DNA of 64,000 nucleotides from Phaeobacter cretensis (GTDB taxonomy: Bacteria > Pseudomonadota > Alphaproteobacteria > Rhodobacterales > Rhodobacteraceae), in contig NZ_JBKBEU010000001.1 of assembly GCF_047372505.1 (NCBI RefSeq), positions 2,914,001-2,978,000 of the forward strand, written 5' to 3'. Under the pieces are notes generated by a model. It was not told the origin of the DNA. It did not search any database and was given only the letters and a program-made list of their open reading frames with translations. Position numbers and translations under genes: made by a program. Of the stretch, positions 45,114 through 55,500 are shown one piece after another. How positions within the stretch are numbered: position 1 is the first letter of the stretch; the number at the start of each line of letters is the position of its first letter.

Positions 45114-46046
45114 TCAGCCAAGGATCAACAGCCAGAACCACACGGTCAGGACGCAGGATCCGGTTGCGATCAACACGGAAGACGCGGCGACCCGTTTTGC
45201 GCGGCCGTACATATTGGCGAATATATAGGCGTTGAACCCCGGTGCCATTGCGGCGGTCAGTACGCCGGAGCGGAACAGGTCCGGCTGCACCTTCAGCGCC
45301 GCGCCCATGCTCCAGACAATCGCCGGGTGCACCATCAACGCGATGGCGCAGACAAATCCAATTGCTCGCAGATCTCCCTCGGGTCGGTATTGTACTAGCA
45401 CCCCCCCAAGCGCAAATAGCGCTGCAGGTAGGGCGGCACGAATAACCAGCGACAGTGCCTCATCTACCGCCTCAGGGATCCACAGCCCAGTCAGGTTCAC
45501 GATGAAGCCCAAGGCGATCCCCAGGATCAGCACATTCTTGAACATCGCGTTCAGCACCGATTTCGCTGTCTGGATGCCACCCGCGCCTTTGCTGCGTACG
45601 ATTTCCATCACCGTAATACCCAGCCCGTAGCAAAACGGCGAGTGAAAGGCGATAATCGCATAGTTGCCAGTCAGGTTGTCGGCCCCGTAGGCGCGCTCGG
45701 TGATTGGCAGACCCAGCAGGACGGAATTCGAGAACAGGCAACAAAATCCAATCGCCACACAGTCTTCCCAGTTGCGGCGAAAAATCAGCCGAGCGCCAAT
45801 CAGGCCAAGGGTGAAGCAAATCGCCGCCCCGGTGTAAAAGCTGATCAGCAGGCGCGGGTCAAAACTGGCGGACAGATCAAGCGTAGCAATGGCGCGAAAC
45901 AACAGGCAGGGAATGGCAAAGTTTTGCGTGAATTTCATTAGCCCATCAACGTGGCTTGTTTGAAAATACCCACGTGAGGTCGCGACATAGCCGGCACCAA
46001 TAACCAGAAACACTGGCAGGATGACATCGATCAGGCTCTGAAACAT
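45114..46046 (-). CDS. AEC family transporter (auxin efflux carrier type)
   Basis: A 310-residue membrane protein with ten hydrophobic segments arranged as two halves of five, opening with LIDVILPVFLVIGAGYVATSRGYF, typical of the AEC family. Bacterial members often move carboxylates such as malate or malonate. It ends near the tct operon but on the opposite strand, and is 22 bp downstream of the MBL-fold gene. Substrate is not predictable. Confidence 0.87.
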   Translation of the reverse strand: MFQSLIDVILPVFLVIGAGYVATSRGYFQTSHVDGLMKFTQNFAIPCLLFRAIATLDLSASFDPRLLISFYTGAAICFTLGLIGARLIFRRNWEDCVAIGFCCLFSNSVLLGLPITERAYGADNLTGNYAIIAFHSPFCYGLGITVMEIVRSKGAGGIQTAKSVLNAMFKNVLILGIALGFIVNLTGLWIPEAVDEALSLVIRAALPAALFALGGVLVQYRPEGDLRAIGFVCAIALMVHPAIVWSMGAALKVQPDLFRSGVLTAAMAPGFNAYIFANMYGRAKRVAASSVLIATGSCVLTVWFWLLILG

Positions 46047-46068
46047 GATGTGCCTTCCTGTGGGCGCG

Positions 46069-46866
46069 TCAGATTGTGTATTCGATCACCATCCCGTCAT
46101 AGGCGGGGTCAATATGGTCGGGGGTTTCTGCGGCGATCTGTGCATAGTCCAGATCAATGTGCATATTGGTCAGCACGGCGCGGCGCGGTGCCATACGCTT
46201 GATCCAATCCAGAGCCTCATCCAACGACAGATGGGTGGGGTGCGGTTTACGGCGCAGCGCGTCCAGTATCCAGCAATCCAAATTCTGCAATTCCGATAAG
46301 GCACTCTCGGGTATCTTGGCCACATCCGGCAGGTAGGCCAGATCGCCAATGCGAAATCCCAATGCGTCGATCGATCCGTGATTAACCTCAAACGGGCGCA
46401 GGGTGATATCTCCCCCAGGTCCGCTAATCGTCAACGGTCCGTCGATCCCGCGCAGGTCCAGAATGGGCGGATAGGGTGACCCTTCGGGTTGCACAAACGC
46501 ATAGCCAAAACGCGACAAAAGCGCGTTCTGCGTGTCACCATCGGCATAGACCGGAATGCGATCGCGCATGTTAAAGACGATCATGCGCAGATCATCGATG
46601 CCATGGACATGATCGGCATGCGAGTGGGTGTAGACCACTCCATCCAGACGCCCGGTATCGCTGTCTAACAGCTGACTGCGCATATCAGGAGAGGTGTCGA
46701 TCAGGACCGTTGTGGTGCCGTTTTGGTCTTCACGTTCAACGAGCAGCGAACAGCGCCGCCGTATATTGCGCGGATTATTGGGATCGCAGTCGCCCCAATG
46801 GCCGCCAAGGCGCGGCACCCCACCGGATGAGCCACAGCCCAGAATGGTAAAGCGCAGGATGCCCAT
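46069..46866 (-). CDS. MBL-fold metallo-hydrolase (PhnP/RNase Z-like)
   Basis: A 265-residue metallo-beta-lactamase-fold hydrolase. It opens with LRFTILGCGSSGGVPRLGGHWGDCDPNNPRNIRRRCSLLV, has the metal motif THSHADHVHGIDD (HxHxDH) and the later NVHIDLDY-like His site in LTNMHIDLDYAQI. This resembles PhnP-type phosphodiesterases. Its ATG shares a base with the tatD stop, so it is in the holB-tatD operon, a common neighbour of tatD in alphaproteobacteria. Confidence 0.9.
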   Translation of the reverse strand: MGILRFTILGCGSSGGVPRLGGHWGDCDPNNPRNIRRRCSLLVEREDQNGTTTVLIDTSPDMRSQLLDSDTGRLDGVVYTHSHADHVHGIDDLRMIVFNMRDRIPVYADGDTQNALLSRFGYAFVQPEGSPYPPILDLRGIDGPLTISGPGGDITLRPFEVNHGSIDALGFRIGDLAYLPDVAKIPESALSELQNLDCWILDALRRKPHPTHLSLDEALDWIKRMAPRRAVLTNMHIDLDYAQIAAETPDHIDPAYDGMVIEYTI

Positions 46867-47687
46867 CAGGCGGCGGCCTCATATTTCGCGGCTTTCCAAA
46901 ACAGGCGATCAAAATTTTCCTGCGTCCGGACGGCGAAATCGTCATAGTCCACCCTAAAAACCTCAGCACCGATGCGGGCGGTATGGGCGGTATAGGCCGG
47001 TTCATTGCGTTTCCCGCGATAGGGCGGCGGTGCCAGATAAGGCGCGTCTGTTTCCACCAAAATGCGTTCCAATGGTGCCGCAGCAAAGATATCGCGCAGT
47101 TCTTGGCTCTTGGGGAAGGCGGCAATGCCGGACATCGAAAGGTAAAACCCCAGATCCAAAGCCGCGCGGGCCAGTTCGGACGATGAGGAGAAGCAATGCA
47201 TGACGCAGCTATAGGCGCCCTTGGCCATTTCATCGCGCAGTATGGCGGCCATATCATCATCCGCGGCACGGGCGTGGATAATCAATGGCAGACCGGTCTC
47301 CCGAGCGGCTGTAATATGGTTGCGCAGCGAGGTCTTTTGAACCTCTGCGCTGTCGGCGGTATAATGATAGTCCAGACCAGTTTCGCCAATCCCAACAAAC
47401 TTCGGGTGATCTGCCAGTGCCACCAGCTCATCAACCGATACCAGCGGTTCGTCTGCTGCGCTCATCGGATGGGTACCTGCGGCATAAAACACGGGCGCAT
47501 GTGCTTCAGCGATCGATCGCACGCTGGGCTCATTGCGCAGTTTTGTACAGATGGTGACCATACGGGTCACACCAGCCTCGGCTGCGCGCGCAATCAACGC
47601 GTCCAGTTCTCCCTCGAAATCCGGAAAATCCAGATGGCAATGGCTGTCTGTGATGGAGGGTGGGGTCTGGGAAATGCTCTTGGTCAT
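46866..47687 (-). CDS. tatD: TatD family metal-dependent hydrolase
   Basis: A 273-residue TIM-barrel hydrolase, in relatives a 3'-5' DNase/RNase. Metal-site motifs are ITDSHCHLDFPDF, GIGETGLDYHY, IIHARAADDD, MHCFSSS and LVETDAPYLAPPPYRGKRNEPAY. Length is standard. It lies between holB and the MBL gene. Confidence 0.94.
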   Translation of the reverse strand: MTKSISQTPPSITDSHCHLDFPDFEGELDALIARAAEAGVTRMVTICTKLRNEPSVRSIAEAHAPVFYAAGTHPMSAADEPLVSVDELVALADHPKFVGIGETGLDYHYTADSAEVQKTSLRNHITAARETGLPLIIHARAADDDMAAILRDEMAKGAYSCVMHCFSSSSELARAALDLGFYLSMSGIAAFPKSQELRDIFAAAPLERILVETDAPYLAPPPYRGKRNEPAYTAHTARIGAEVFRVDYDDFAVRTQENFDRLFWKAAKYEAAA

Positions 47688-47731
47688 GTCTGCTCTCTGT
47701 CGCGTCCTGCGGAGGGATCTGGTCGTTTGGA

Positions 47732-48853
47732 TCAGCGCGCCGCAGTGTCCTGCATCTTGAAAACCGTATCTAGAACAAGTGATGCGGGGTCAAGGTTCAC
47801 CGCTTGACCATGGCGCATTCGTCCAGTGACTTGAGCCGCTAAATCCGCCCAGGCACGGGCTTTTTGTGGTGTCGGAGACAGCCGGTTTAACACCGCCGCT
47901 TCCTGTGGTGCCGCCTCCGGCTGTGGGGCCATGCCGGTGGCCCCGGTACGTGCTAGTCTTGCAAGTGCGGTATCGATCAACGTTAGCAACAGCTCGAATT
48001 TCTCGGCGCCGCCACGCGCGGCAGCCTGTTCGGCCAGCCCCATCGCGCGCTGGCGATCTAGCCGGGGCATGCTGTCCAGCAGTCGCACGACATCGCTATA
48101 GGTCTGCAATCCGCCAAGGTTCAGCAGCCGCAGTGCCGCCCCAACTGATCCATTTGCCAGCGCCGCTAAATGGTCGGCCTGCCGAGGTAATTCTGCACCC
48201 GCTTGGCCGAGTGCGGCCTGCATGGCGTCAGCGGCGAGCGGCGAGAGCCGTAACAGCCTGCAGCGCGACCGGATCGTTGGCAACAACCGAGAGGGCTGAT
48301 GTGTGATCAATAACAGCGTGGTACGGGCTGGCGGCTCTTCCAGCATTTTCAGCAGCGCATTGGCCGCGCTGGTGTTCATATCATCGGCCGCATCCACGAT
48401 CACCACCCGGCGTCCGCCGTCGGTTGCAGACAGGCCAAAGAACTTGTTCAGCGCACGGACATCATCAACAACGATCTGGTCACGCAGTTTGCCCTTGTCA
48501 TTGACGCTGCGAGTGATCGAGGCAAGACCCGGCTCCGCCAATGCCTGAATGCGGTGCATCACAGGATGATCCTCGCCAATCTCCAGCGAGGTGGCGGGTG
48601 GCGGCGCGCCAAACAGACCAGCATCTTCGGCTGGGGGCTGGGATAGCAAAAAGGCGGCGATACGCCAGGCCAATGTTGCCTTGCCCACGCCCTGCGGGCC
48701 GGTCAGCAGCCAGCCGTGGTGCAGCCGATCAGAGTTGAAAGCCGTCAGGAAGTCTTGTTCTGCCCGTTCTTGGCCGAACAGGCGCTCCGTTTCACGCGGA
48801 TGCGGTGCGCCGGGCGTCTGATCGGCGCGGAGCGGGGCATCATCCTTGCTCAT
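47732..48853 (-). CDS. holB: DNA polymerase III subunit delta'
   Basis: A 373-residue clamp-loader subunit. The AAA+ fold shows TGPQGVGKATLAWR at about residues 51-64, the region VVIVDAADDMNTSAANALLKMLEEPPARTTLLLITHQPSRLLPTIRSRCRLLRL (delta'-type Walker B and sensor 1), and a helical C-terminal domain. It loads the beta clamp together with delta and tau/gamma. The ATG overlaps the tmk stop by 4 bp. Confidence 0.94.
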   Translation of the reverse strand: MSKDDAPLRADQTPGAPHPRETERLFGQERAEQDFLTAFNSDRLHHGWLLTGPQGVGKATLAWRIAAFLLSQPPAEDAGLFGAPPPATSLEIGEDHPVMHRIQALAEPGLASITRSVNDKGKLRDQIVVDDVRALNKFFGLSATDGGRRVVIVDAADDMNTSAANALLKMLEEPPARTTLLLITHQPSRLLPTIRSRCRLLRLSPLAADAMQAALGQAGAELPRQADHLAALANGSVGAALRLLNLGGLQTYSDVVRLLDSMPRLDRQRAMGLAEQAAARGGAEKFELLLTLIDTALARLARTGATGMAPQPEAAPQEAAVLNRLSPTPQKARAWADLAAQVTGRMRHGQAVNLDPASLVLDTVFKMQDTAAR

Positions 48854-49539
48854 GGGGCAGATCTATCTGGCGCAGTTGGCATCGACGCGCTGACCGTCGC
48901 CAATACCTCCTCAGCCACTACCTCAATCGGGCGGTCGCCATCGATCACTCGAAAACGGTCAGGAAACTCAGCCGCTAGCGCGAGGAACCCAGCCCGCATC
49001 TGCTGTTGCAGATTCAACCCGAAATCTTCGAACCGCTCTTCGCTGCCCTGCCGTCCTTTGGCACGCGCCAGCCCCTTGGCCGGGTCCATATCGATCAGCA
49101 CTGTTAGATCCGGTTCCTGACCGATCATCAGCGCATGCAGTTGGTCGACACTGTCACGCAGATTGCCGCGCGACAGGCCCTGATACATCCGTGTGCTATC
49201 GGCAAACCGATCACAGATGACAATTTGGCCCTCTGCGAGAGCGGGTATGATACGCCGTTCCATATGGTCACGCCGCGCCGCAGTGAACAGCAACAGTTCT
49301 GTCTCTGCAGACCAGCGGTCAGGATCGCCCTCAAGCACCAGACGGCGGATTTCCTCGGCCCCGTCAGATCCACCGGGCTCACGGGTTAGAACGACCTCAA
49401 ATCGACGCGCCTGCAATGCTTCGGCCAGCAAACGGCATTGCGTTGATTTGCCGGACCCGTCGATACCCTCGAAAGTGACAAATAGACCGGGGTAGGCAGC
49501 GGCACAATCTACAGCGCCGGTTGATCCGTCGGGCCTCAC
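48850..49539 (-). CDS. tmk: thymidylate kinase
   Basis: A 229-residue dTMP kinase that supplies dTDP. The P-loop is FEGIDGSGKSTQ (residues 23-34), the nucleotide/DRY-like motif CDRFADSTRMYQG, and the dTMP-contact VVLTREPGGSDGAEEIR. The start is a GTG that overlaps the stop of the carboxypeptidase gene (GTGA). The short N-terminal extension before the P-loop is slightly longer than usual. Confidence 0.95.
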   Translation of the reverse strand: MRPDGSTGAVDCAAAYPGLFVTFEGIDGSGKSTQCRLLAEALQARRFEVVLTREPGGSDGAEEIRRLVLEGDPDRWSAETELLLFTAARRDHMERRIIPALAEGQIVICDRFADSTRMYQGLSRGNLRDSVDQLHALMIGQEPDLTVLIDMDPAKGLARAKGRQGSEERFEDFGLNLQQQMRAGFLALAAEFPDRFRVIDGDRPIEVVAEEVLATVSASMPTAPDRSAP

Positions 49540-50726
49540 TGGCTGGCCTCGGGTCCGCTTAGGAACTGTTTCATCAAGACCTGCGCTGCAGTCTTTATCC
49601 GCACTGGAAAGCCGCCCGTTGGGATATCTTTTTCAGCAACAAGCGGTAGACGCATCTCCGGTAAATCATCAGGTTGCAGTACCAGTTCCGCCAGTTGTTG
49701 CCCTTTCTCGATTGGGGCATCAATAGGTCCGATATAAACGACTTCGCCGCTAATTTCGCGGCCCGAAAGGGCGGGGAGCAGCACATTCAGATCGTCAGCC
49801 GGTACCAGTCCTACGGTCGGCTCTGCGCCACGCCAGACTTCGGCTTGCGCGACCGGAACACCCGCTTTAGCCACCGTTTTTTTGGCAAATTGGCGAAACG
49901 ACCAGTTAACAAGGGCCTCGGCCTCCTCTGCGCGGATTTTTGTGCTTTCCAGACCTGTAACTACAAAAATGACCCGGCGGTCGCCCTGCGCGGCAGACCC
50001 GACCAGCCCATAACCCGCTTCGGAGGTATGGCCTGTCTTCAAACCATCCGCCCCGATGCCGAGCCCCAAGAGCGGGTTTCGGTTGCGGACATTGGAGGGC
50101 GCGCGCCCGTCAAATTCAAATCTCCGCTCGGCGAATAGCGGATAATACTGTGGGAAATCTTCGATCAGCTTTTCTGCCAGGATGGCCAGATCTTCGACTG
50201 ACATAAGATGGCCAACGGCAGGCCAGCCGTTGGAATTTGCAAAGGTGGAGTTCTCCATGCCCATCTCTTTGGCGCGTTTGGTCATGTAGCGGGCAAACCC
50301 AGCCTCGGTGCCATCCGGGCTTAGTGCTTCGGCCAGCACGACGCAGGCATCATTGCCGGAGAGAACGATAATACCGCGCAGCAGGTCCTCGACCCGGACC
50401 CGGTCCTGCGTATTAAGAAACATGGTCGAGCCTTTGTAGCTCATCGCATGTTGGCTGACAGGCAGCCGTTCATCTAGTGTTAGTCGACCATCCCGGATCG
50501 CCTCAAACGCCACATAAAGCGTCATTAGTTTTGACATTGACGCCGGTGGCAAAGCCAGATCTGCATTCTTTGACAGCAACACGGTATCGGTTTCCTGATC
50601 CAGCACATAGGCGGCGCGTGCACGGGTATCAAAGGCCGCTGCCGATAGCGCCGACAGGCTGACCAGCAGACCGGCGGCACATGTTAGTTTCAAACCAGAG
50701 CGAAGCGGGGAGGGGAGGTAGGTCAT
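49536..50726 (-). CDS. D-alanyl-D-alanine carboxypeptidase (DacA/PBP5-like)
   Basis: A 396-residue S11 carboxypeptidase that trims peptidoglycan pentapeptides. The signal peptide (about residues 1-32) supports the ATG at 50726, which follows GGGGAGG. Active-site motifs are Ser63-x-x-Lys66 (SMSK), Ser123-Gly-Asn125 and Lys230-Thr-Gly232. A PBP5-type C-terminal beta domain and an amphipathic tail (PVRIKTAAQVLMKQFLSG) suggest membrane anchoring. An in-frame start 30 codons upstream is unlikely because it would bury the signal peptide. Confidence 0.94.
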   Translation of the reverse strand: MTYLPSPLRSGLKLTCAAGLLVSLSALSAAAFDTRARAAYVLDQETDTVLLSKNADLALPPASMSKLMTLYVAFEAIRDGRLTLDERLPVSQHAMSYKGSTMFLNTQDRVRVEDLLRGIIVLSGNDACVVLAEALSPDGTEAGFARYMTKRAKEMGMENSTFANSNGWPAVGHLMSVEDLAILAEKLIEDFPQYYPLFAERRFEFDGRAPSNVRNRNPLLGLGIGADGLKTGHTSEAGYGLVGSAAQGDRRVIFVVTGLESTKIRAEEAEALVNWSFRQFAKKTVAKAGVPVAQAEVWRGAEPTVGLVPADDLNVLLPALSGREISGEVVYIGPIDAPIEKGQQLAELVLQPDDLPEMRLPLVAEKDIPTGGFPVRIKTAAQVLMKQFLSGPEASQ

Positions 50727-50781
50727 GGCTGGGTCGTCTTTCCGGTTGGTAACGTCAGGCAGTGCTGCGCAAGGGCGGTGG

Positions 50782-51690
50782 TCAATTGCTGACCGCATAG
50801 GCGTCGGAGAAGCCAACGGCCTTGACGCTGTTTAGCAGCTGACTGCGTTCGGATTTTGATTGGGCCGGGCCAACAAGGACCCTCCAGAACGGTTTCCCAT
50901 TGCTGGACTGGGCCAGGACAGATGGCACTAGCCCGGCGTTGCGCATTTGATCGGCCGTGCGTTTGGCATTGGCTTCAACACTGAAAATGCCGATCTGAAT
51001 GAAGGGTTTAGAAAGGCTGGAGCTGGCAGCTGCCGCTTTCGTTGCCGCTGATGTCACGGTTGAAGGCGCACTCTCAATCACAGCCGGGGCCGTAGCGGTC
51101 GGGGCAGCGGCGTCAATGGCCGCAGCAGCACCCGCGATCGGGTCCAACGGTTGGGTGTCGATATCGCTGGCATCCGCTACGGTGACATCGGCATCCTCAA
51201 GCGTCACGGCGGCAGGTTGATCGGGGTTTGCAACAGTCTCACTGCGCAAAGCCGTTACATTCAACTCAACCGGTGCGCCTGCAAGCATGCCAAGAGCATC
51301 CGCCGCATCGGATGAGACCTGCAAACGCGGGCCGGGGATCTCACGTTCACGTCGAAACAGCGCACCGATTACAAATTTGCCATTGGCTTTGTTGCGGATG
51401 ATGACTTGCTCGGGGTCTTCGGCGTCCGGATGCGCCACCCAGACACCGCCCAGCGATGGGCGGCCGTCCCATAGCCCAGCTTCGGTCACCTGAAATACTT
51501 CTGGTGCCTCGACCTCACGCTCTACCAAGCGGGTGCTGCTGGAGGGGGTGACTGCTCCCGCTTCCTGGGCTTTGGGTTTCAAAAATGCCAATCCGGGGCC
51601 ATCTTCACAGGCGCTAAGGATCATCAACCCGGCCAATGCTGCCGCCAGCCGCGCACTGTGGCGTGGCGCGCTGTGTTTCCGTGTCGACAT
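50782..51690 (-). CDS. SPOR-domain lipoprotein with a degenerate RlpA-like domain
   Basis: A 302-residue lipoprotein: lipobox LSAC with Cys28, a middle region of about residues 80-150, an Ala/Thr/Pro/Val-rich linker, and a C-terminal SPOR domain (IQIGIFSVEANAKRTADQMRNAGL to WRVLVGPAQSKSERSQLLNSVK) that binds denuded septal peptidoglycan. The middle (IIRNKANGKFVIGALFRREREIPGPRLQVSSDAADALGM) aligns with the RlpA double-psi barrel, but the NDRGPF motif with its catalytic Asp is replaced by RREREIPGP. Lytic activity is therefore doubtful. Position next to the carboxypeptidase matches rlpA-dac clusters. Start alternatives at 51702 or further up exist. Confidence 0.8.
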   Translation of the reverse strand: MSTRKHSAPRHSARLAAALAGLMILSACEDGPGLAFLKPKAQEAGAVTPSSSTRLVEREVEAPEVFQVTEAGLWDGRPSLGGVWVAHPDAEDPEQVIIRNKANGKFVIGALFRREREIPGPRLQVSSDAADALGMLAGAPVELNVTALRSETVANPDQPAAVTLEDADVTVADASDIDTQPLDPIAGAAAAIDAAAPTATAPAVIESAPSTVTSAATKAAAASSSLSKPFIQIGIFSVEANAKRTADQMRNAGLVPSVLAQSSNGKPFWRVLVGPAQSKSERSQLLNSVKAVGFSDAYAVSN

Positions 51691-52018
51691 AGCGTGAACC
51701 ATGTGATGTTTCCTTGCCCGTATCTGGCAGCGCTTTCGCACTGAGCCAGTTGTTGCTGTGCCAGCCTTTGCTGCACCGGTTGTTCCGGTACCCTTATGCT
51801 GGCCGAAGCATAGCTTCCGCACAATGGCATGAAAACCCTGCCACCACTTGCTCGGCAAGTTTTCGGGTATCTTCCCTCTATATGAGCATCACATTGACGT
51901 ATCGCTTGCGAAGGTAAGATGAAACTTGCGCGCAGATGCTAGCCGACAAGGTGAAATCACGGTGACGACAATTCCCTCTTGCCAGAAGCGTTAGCAACGC
52001 CTAAACCCAGCGCCGACC

Positions 52019-52108
52019 GGGGAGGTGGCAGAGTGGTCGAATGCGGCGGTCTTGAAAACCGTTGAACGTGAGAGCGTTCCCAGGGTTCGAATCCCTGTCT
52101 CCCCGCCA
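52019..52108 (+). tRNA. tRNA-Ser (UGA anticodon)
   Basis: A 90-nt class II tRNA including CCA. The acceptor GGGGAGG pairs with TCTCCCC, with one G-U. The anticodon loop CTTGAAA gives TGA. The long variable arm (AACGTGAGAGCGTTCC region) and the T arm GGGTTCGAATCCC are complete. An integrase remnant lies just downstream, as at a former tRNA attachment site. Confidence 0.97.
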
Positions 52109-52121
52109 CTAAATCAACTAG

Positions 52122-52370
52122 TTAGCTGCCACCATGATCGACAACCCCGATGGGGCGATTGTTAGGTTTCCCAAAAAGTTCCCCACGTTCATGACCCGGG
52201 TTAGTTGGGCCTGGGAGGTTCTGTGCATCTTTGACCAATTTCATTCGCCTTGCGCCATTCGGGTATTACTGAACCGTTGATAGGCTTTTGTGTCCGGTAG
52301 TTTCGGCGATTTGTTGATCGGTGCAACCAGCTTCTGCAAGCTCGCCGGAGCGGTCATTCATGCTGAAACG
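52122..52370 (-). pseudogene. C-terminal remnant of a tyrosine-recombinase (phage/island) integrase
   Basis: Reading the minus strand from about 52367 gives SGELAEAGCTDQQIAETTGH followed by KSLSTVQ, the box around the conserved C-terminal His of tyrosine recombinases (TGHKSLSxVQ-x-Y). A TAA stop at 52266-52268 takes the place of the residue between VQ and the would-be catalytic Tyr. Past it the same frame continues YPNGARRMKLVKDA to a stop at 52122-52124. The N-terminal bulk of the enzyme, with the first catalytic Arg, is missing. It points at tRNA-Ser 14 bp away. Confidence 0.75.
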
Positions 52371-52588
52371 ATTCCTGTTGAGGGGTTCATGATTATACAG
52401 TGATGTTTTCGACAACTGTCTTGTCGGCGTTGACGTTGTTGCCGTATCTGCATCTGATCTCCGGGGCAGCTCTTGGTCCAAAATCCGCACCGTGCGCTAT
52501 CAAGGGAGGTCAGACATGAATTCGCCGCGACCACATCAGACACCATACAGTGCTATTTCGTAGAGAGGCCGAGCATATTTTGGCATGT
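52371..52588. other. short noncoding stretch between integrase remnant and adhesin gene
   Basis: No gene is supported. Short minus-strand readings upstream of the integrase remnant do not look like its missing part. No convincing terminator for the adhesin gene is seen. Confidence 0.4.
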
Positions 52589-55500
52589 CTACCAATCCAT
52601 GCGTTCATAGGTCTCGGTACCGATCTGGGTGACCTCTGGTACATCTTGCACAACCACAGGCTCGGCCAATACATCCGACTGCTGAGCATCGGATGTCTCA
52701 ATGCTCGTATCGTCGAGTTCTGGCACGGTATCCCATGCGGCATCCATGGCGATCTCAGAAGTAGCGCCACTACCATATGCGCCTTGCGCCTCATCAGCAT
52801 TGATCTGATCAGGTGCAGTGTCTGTATCACCGACTGGAATAGTGAAGTCACTGCTGGAGACCAAAGGTGCACCGTTAAAAGCAGTGTCGTTGACAACAAT
52901 CTCGCCATTGATTTCACCTTCGTAACCGGGTGGCGGAGACACTTCGAGTGCTTTGATATTCCAGCCCGAAAGATCAACCGGCCCTCCATCTGTAACGATG
53001 GCATTGTCACCGCTGGTCAGAATCGTATCGCGAGGTAGCCCCTCGACCCCAACAGTTGCGCTTTCGCTGGCACTTTCAAGGCCAATACCCACATCCAGCG
53101 TTCCGTTCACATCAACTGCAAGGTTCTGATCTGCTTGTACCGTTTCGCGGCCGTTGGAATCCGGGCCTTCCCATTCCAATTTAAGCCCCGCGTGGCCATA
53201 GTTCTCAAAATACCGCACTTCGATATCATGGGTGCCAGGTTCTAAATCGATTTTTCCAGAATCTTCTCGGTAGCTATGGTTCCCATCATCATTGACCACT
53301 TCTTGCCCGTTAGCATAAACCGCCACGCCATCGTCAGCCGAAGTGAAGAAGGAATAGGAACCGCCCTCCTCAACCGTTATTTGCCCCTGAATTCGGGTCG
53401 CGAAGGTATCTTTGGAGCCATCCTCCCAGAAGGATTCACTGCTGTTTTTGTAGTTAACTTCGGTCTGATGGTCTTGATAGGTCGGATCCGCATCCCAGTT
53501 CACGTCATCAAGCTTGCCGATGCGATGATCGATATCAAGGTAGTCAGCACGAAACCCTTTCACTAATTCAGCAGTGGGTTCAGTTATTTGTGCTTCGTTC
53601 ACATCGATGGCGATTGGCTGACTGATGCTTGGTCCGCTTCCCTGGTCGCTACCGTCAGTCATGCTTAGAAAGGCATCTACTTGTCCGACAAAGTCATACG
53701 GCGGTGTGATCGTGAGCATTTCCGTATCAAAGCCTGTAATGTCAGCGCTGCCGTTTTCTTCAACCACTAACGTCTTGCCCGCCGCCTCCACAACCGTACC
53801 TGTCGGCAACCCATCCAGCGCAAGGTTCGTCGACTCAGTCAGTTCGGATTCTGGGTGGCCAACGTTTATTGCAATCGGCATACCCGATACGGTTTGCGCC
53901 TCGGAGATATCTGGGGCAGTCACGAGTTCCGGCGCATCCATTCCGGGGCCTTCCCATTCGAGTTTCAGCCCGGCGTGACCGTAGTTCTCGAAGTAGCGCA
54001 CTTCAATATGATGTGTACCGGGATCCAGTTGCACTTCGCCGGATTTGGTCTGATAGGCATGGAGGCCATCATTTTCGACCACTGGCTCTCCGTTGACCAT
54101 CAACTGGGCACCATCGTCGCCACCAAGGTCGAACCGGTAAGTTCCGCCTTCGTCCACCTGAACTGCCCCGCTGATTTCAACGCCAAACGTGTCCCTGCTG
54201 CCGTCTTCCCAGAAAGAACCACTCCCGTTTTCGTAGTTGATATCTGAAACCAATTCCTGATGGGTTGGCTCCACCTCCCAGTCGATATCATCCAACGAAC
54301 TGAGACGTTGATCGACATCGAAGTATCGTGCATGAAATCCCGTTGAAACTGTCAGGTCCGCGGTATCGGCCACACCAACAGTAAATGTTTCGGAGGTGCT
54401 AAGCCCGCCGGAGTCTGTAACTGTGACAGCGACGTCCAATTCACTGGTTTCTTCAAAATCGAGTGCTTGATTATCTTTCAAGCGCAAAAAACCATTGGCA
54501 ACTTCAAAGCGGTCATCCGAAACTTCGAACATATGGCTGTCATCTTGATCGGGGTCTTCGAAATTCACCCGATTGATAATCGCCCCACGAACATTTTCAG
54601 CGACAACGTTCTGGACGGATGTCACGGTGATATTGTCGACGAGCGCACCATAACTGTCATTCTGATCGGCTGCTTCACGCAATTCCAGCTTGTCCTCGCC
54701 GGTGCCGATCACTTGCATATCAAAGCTGGTCCACTCTGAACTGCCGGGATCCAGCTCAGCCACAAGATCGTTATTCCAATAGACTTCTACGGCGTCGCTA
54801 CCATTGGCTAAGCGTTCGCGTAAATCTACGCCGAGATCATAAACTTGACCTTCATTTGTCTGGATCGTCTGGCTGATGCTATCGACACCGTAACCTGAGT
54901 CCATCTCCAGATGCTGCTCGCCATCGGAGGCACCGGTCCGGTCTAAACTGTCCCAAACCTCCATACTTGTGTCGGTATTCCAACCGCCGGACCCATCCTC
55001 GGTTAAAGCAGCCCACTGTCCCGTTTCCAGGCTGAAGTTCTCAAAACTACCGTTCTGAACGAGATTTTCGCTTTCTCCGCCAAGGGTCAAATTGCTTGGT
55101 GCCTCGTTCTGGTCATTGACCTCGATTTTGAAATCTTCAGTAAGGGAGGCGCCAGAACCATCGGTGACTGTGACCTGAAGATCAATCTGATCTTCGGCTT
55201 CATGATTGAGTGTCACACCATCCTTCAGCTTCAGCTGTTCATCCACGACTTCGAAGCGATCATCGGAGACAGCATAGGTATTGCTGTCACCTGTATCCTG
55301 ATCATCAGCAGAGAGGCTGCCGATCAAGGCACCTTCAACATTCTCGGTAACCGAGCTGCCTGCCAACTCCAGACCGTTTACGGCATCGTTACTATCACTA
55401 ACTTCGATCGTGATGCCCTCGGTATGGGATCCACCCGAGCCGTCAGTAACGGTGATCTGGACATCAATCTGATCCTCCGCTTCATGATCCAGAGTAACGC

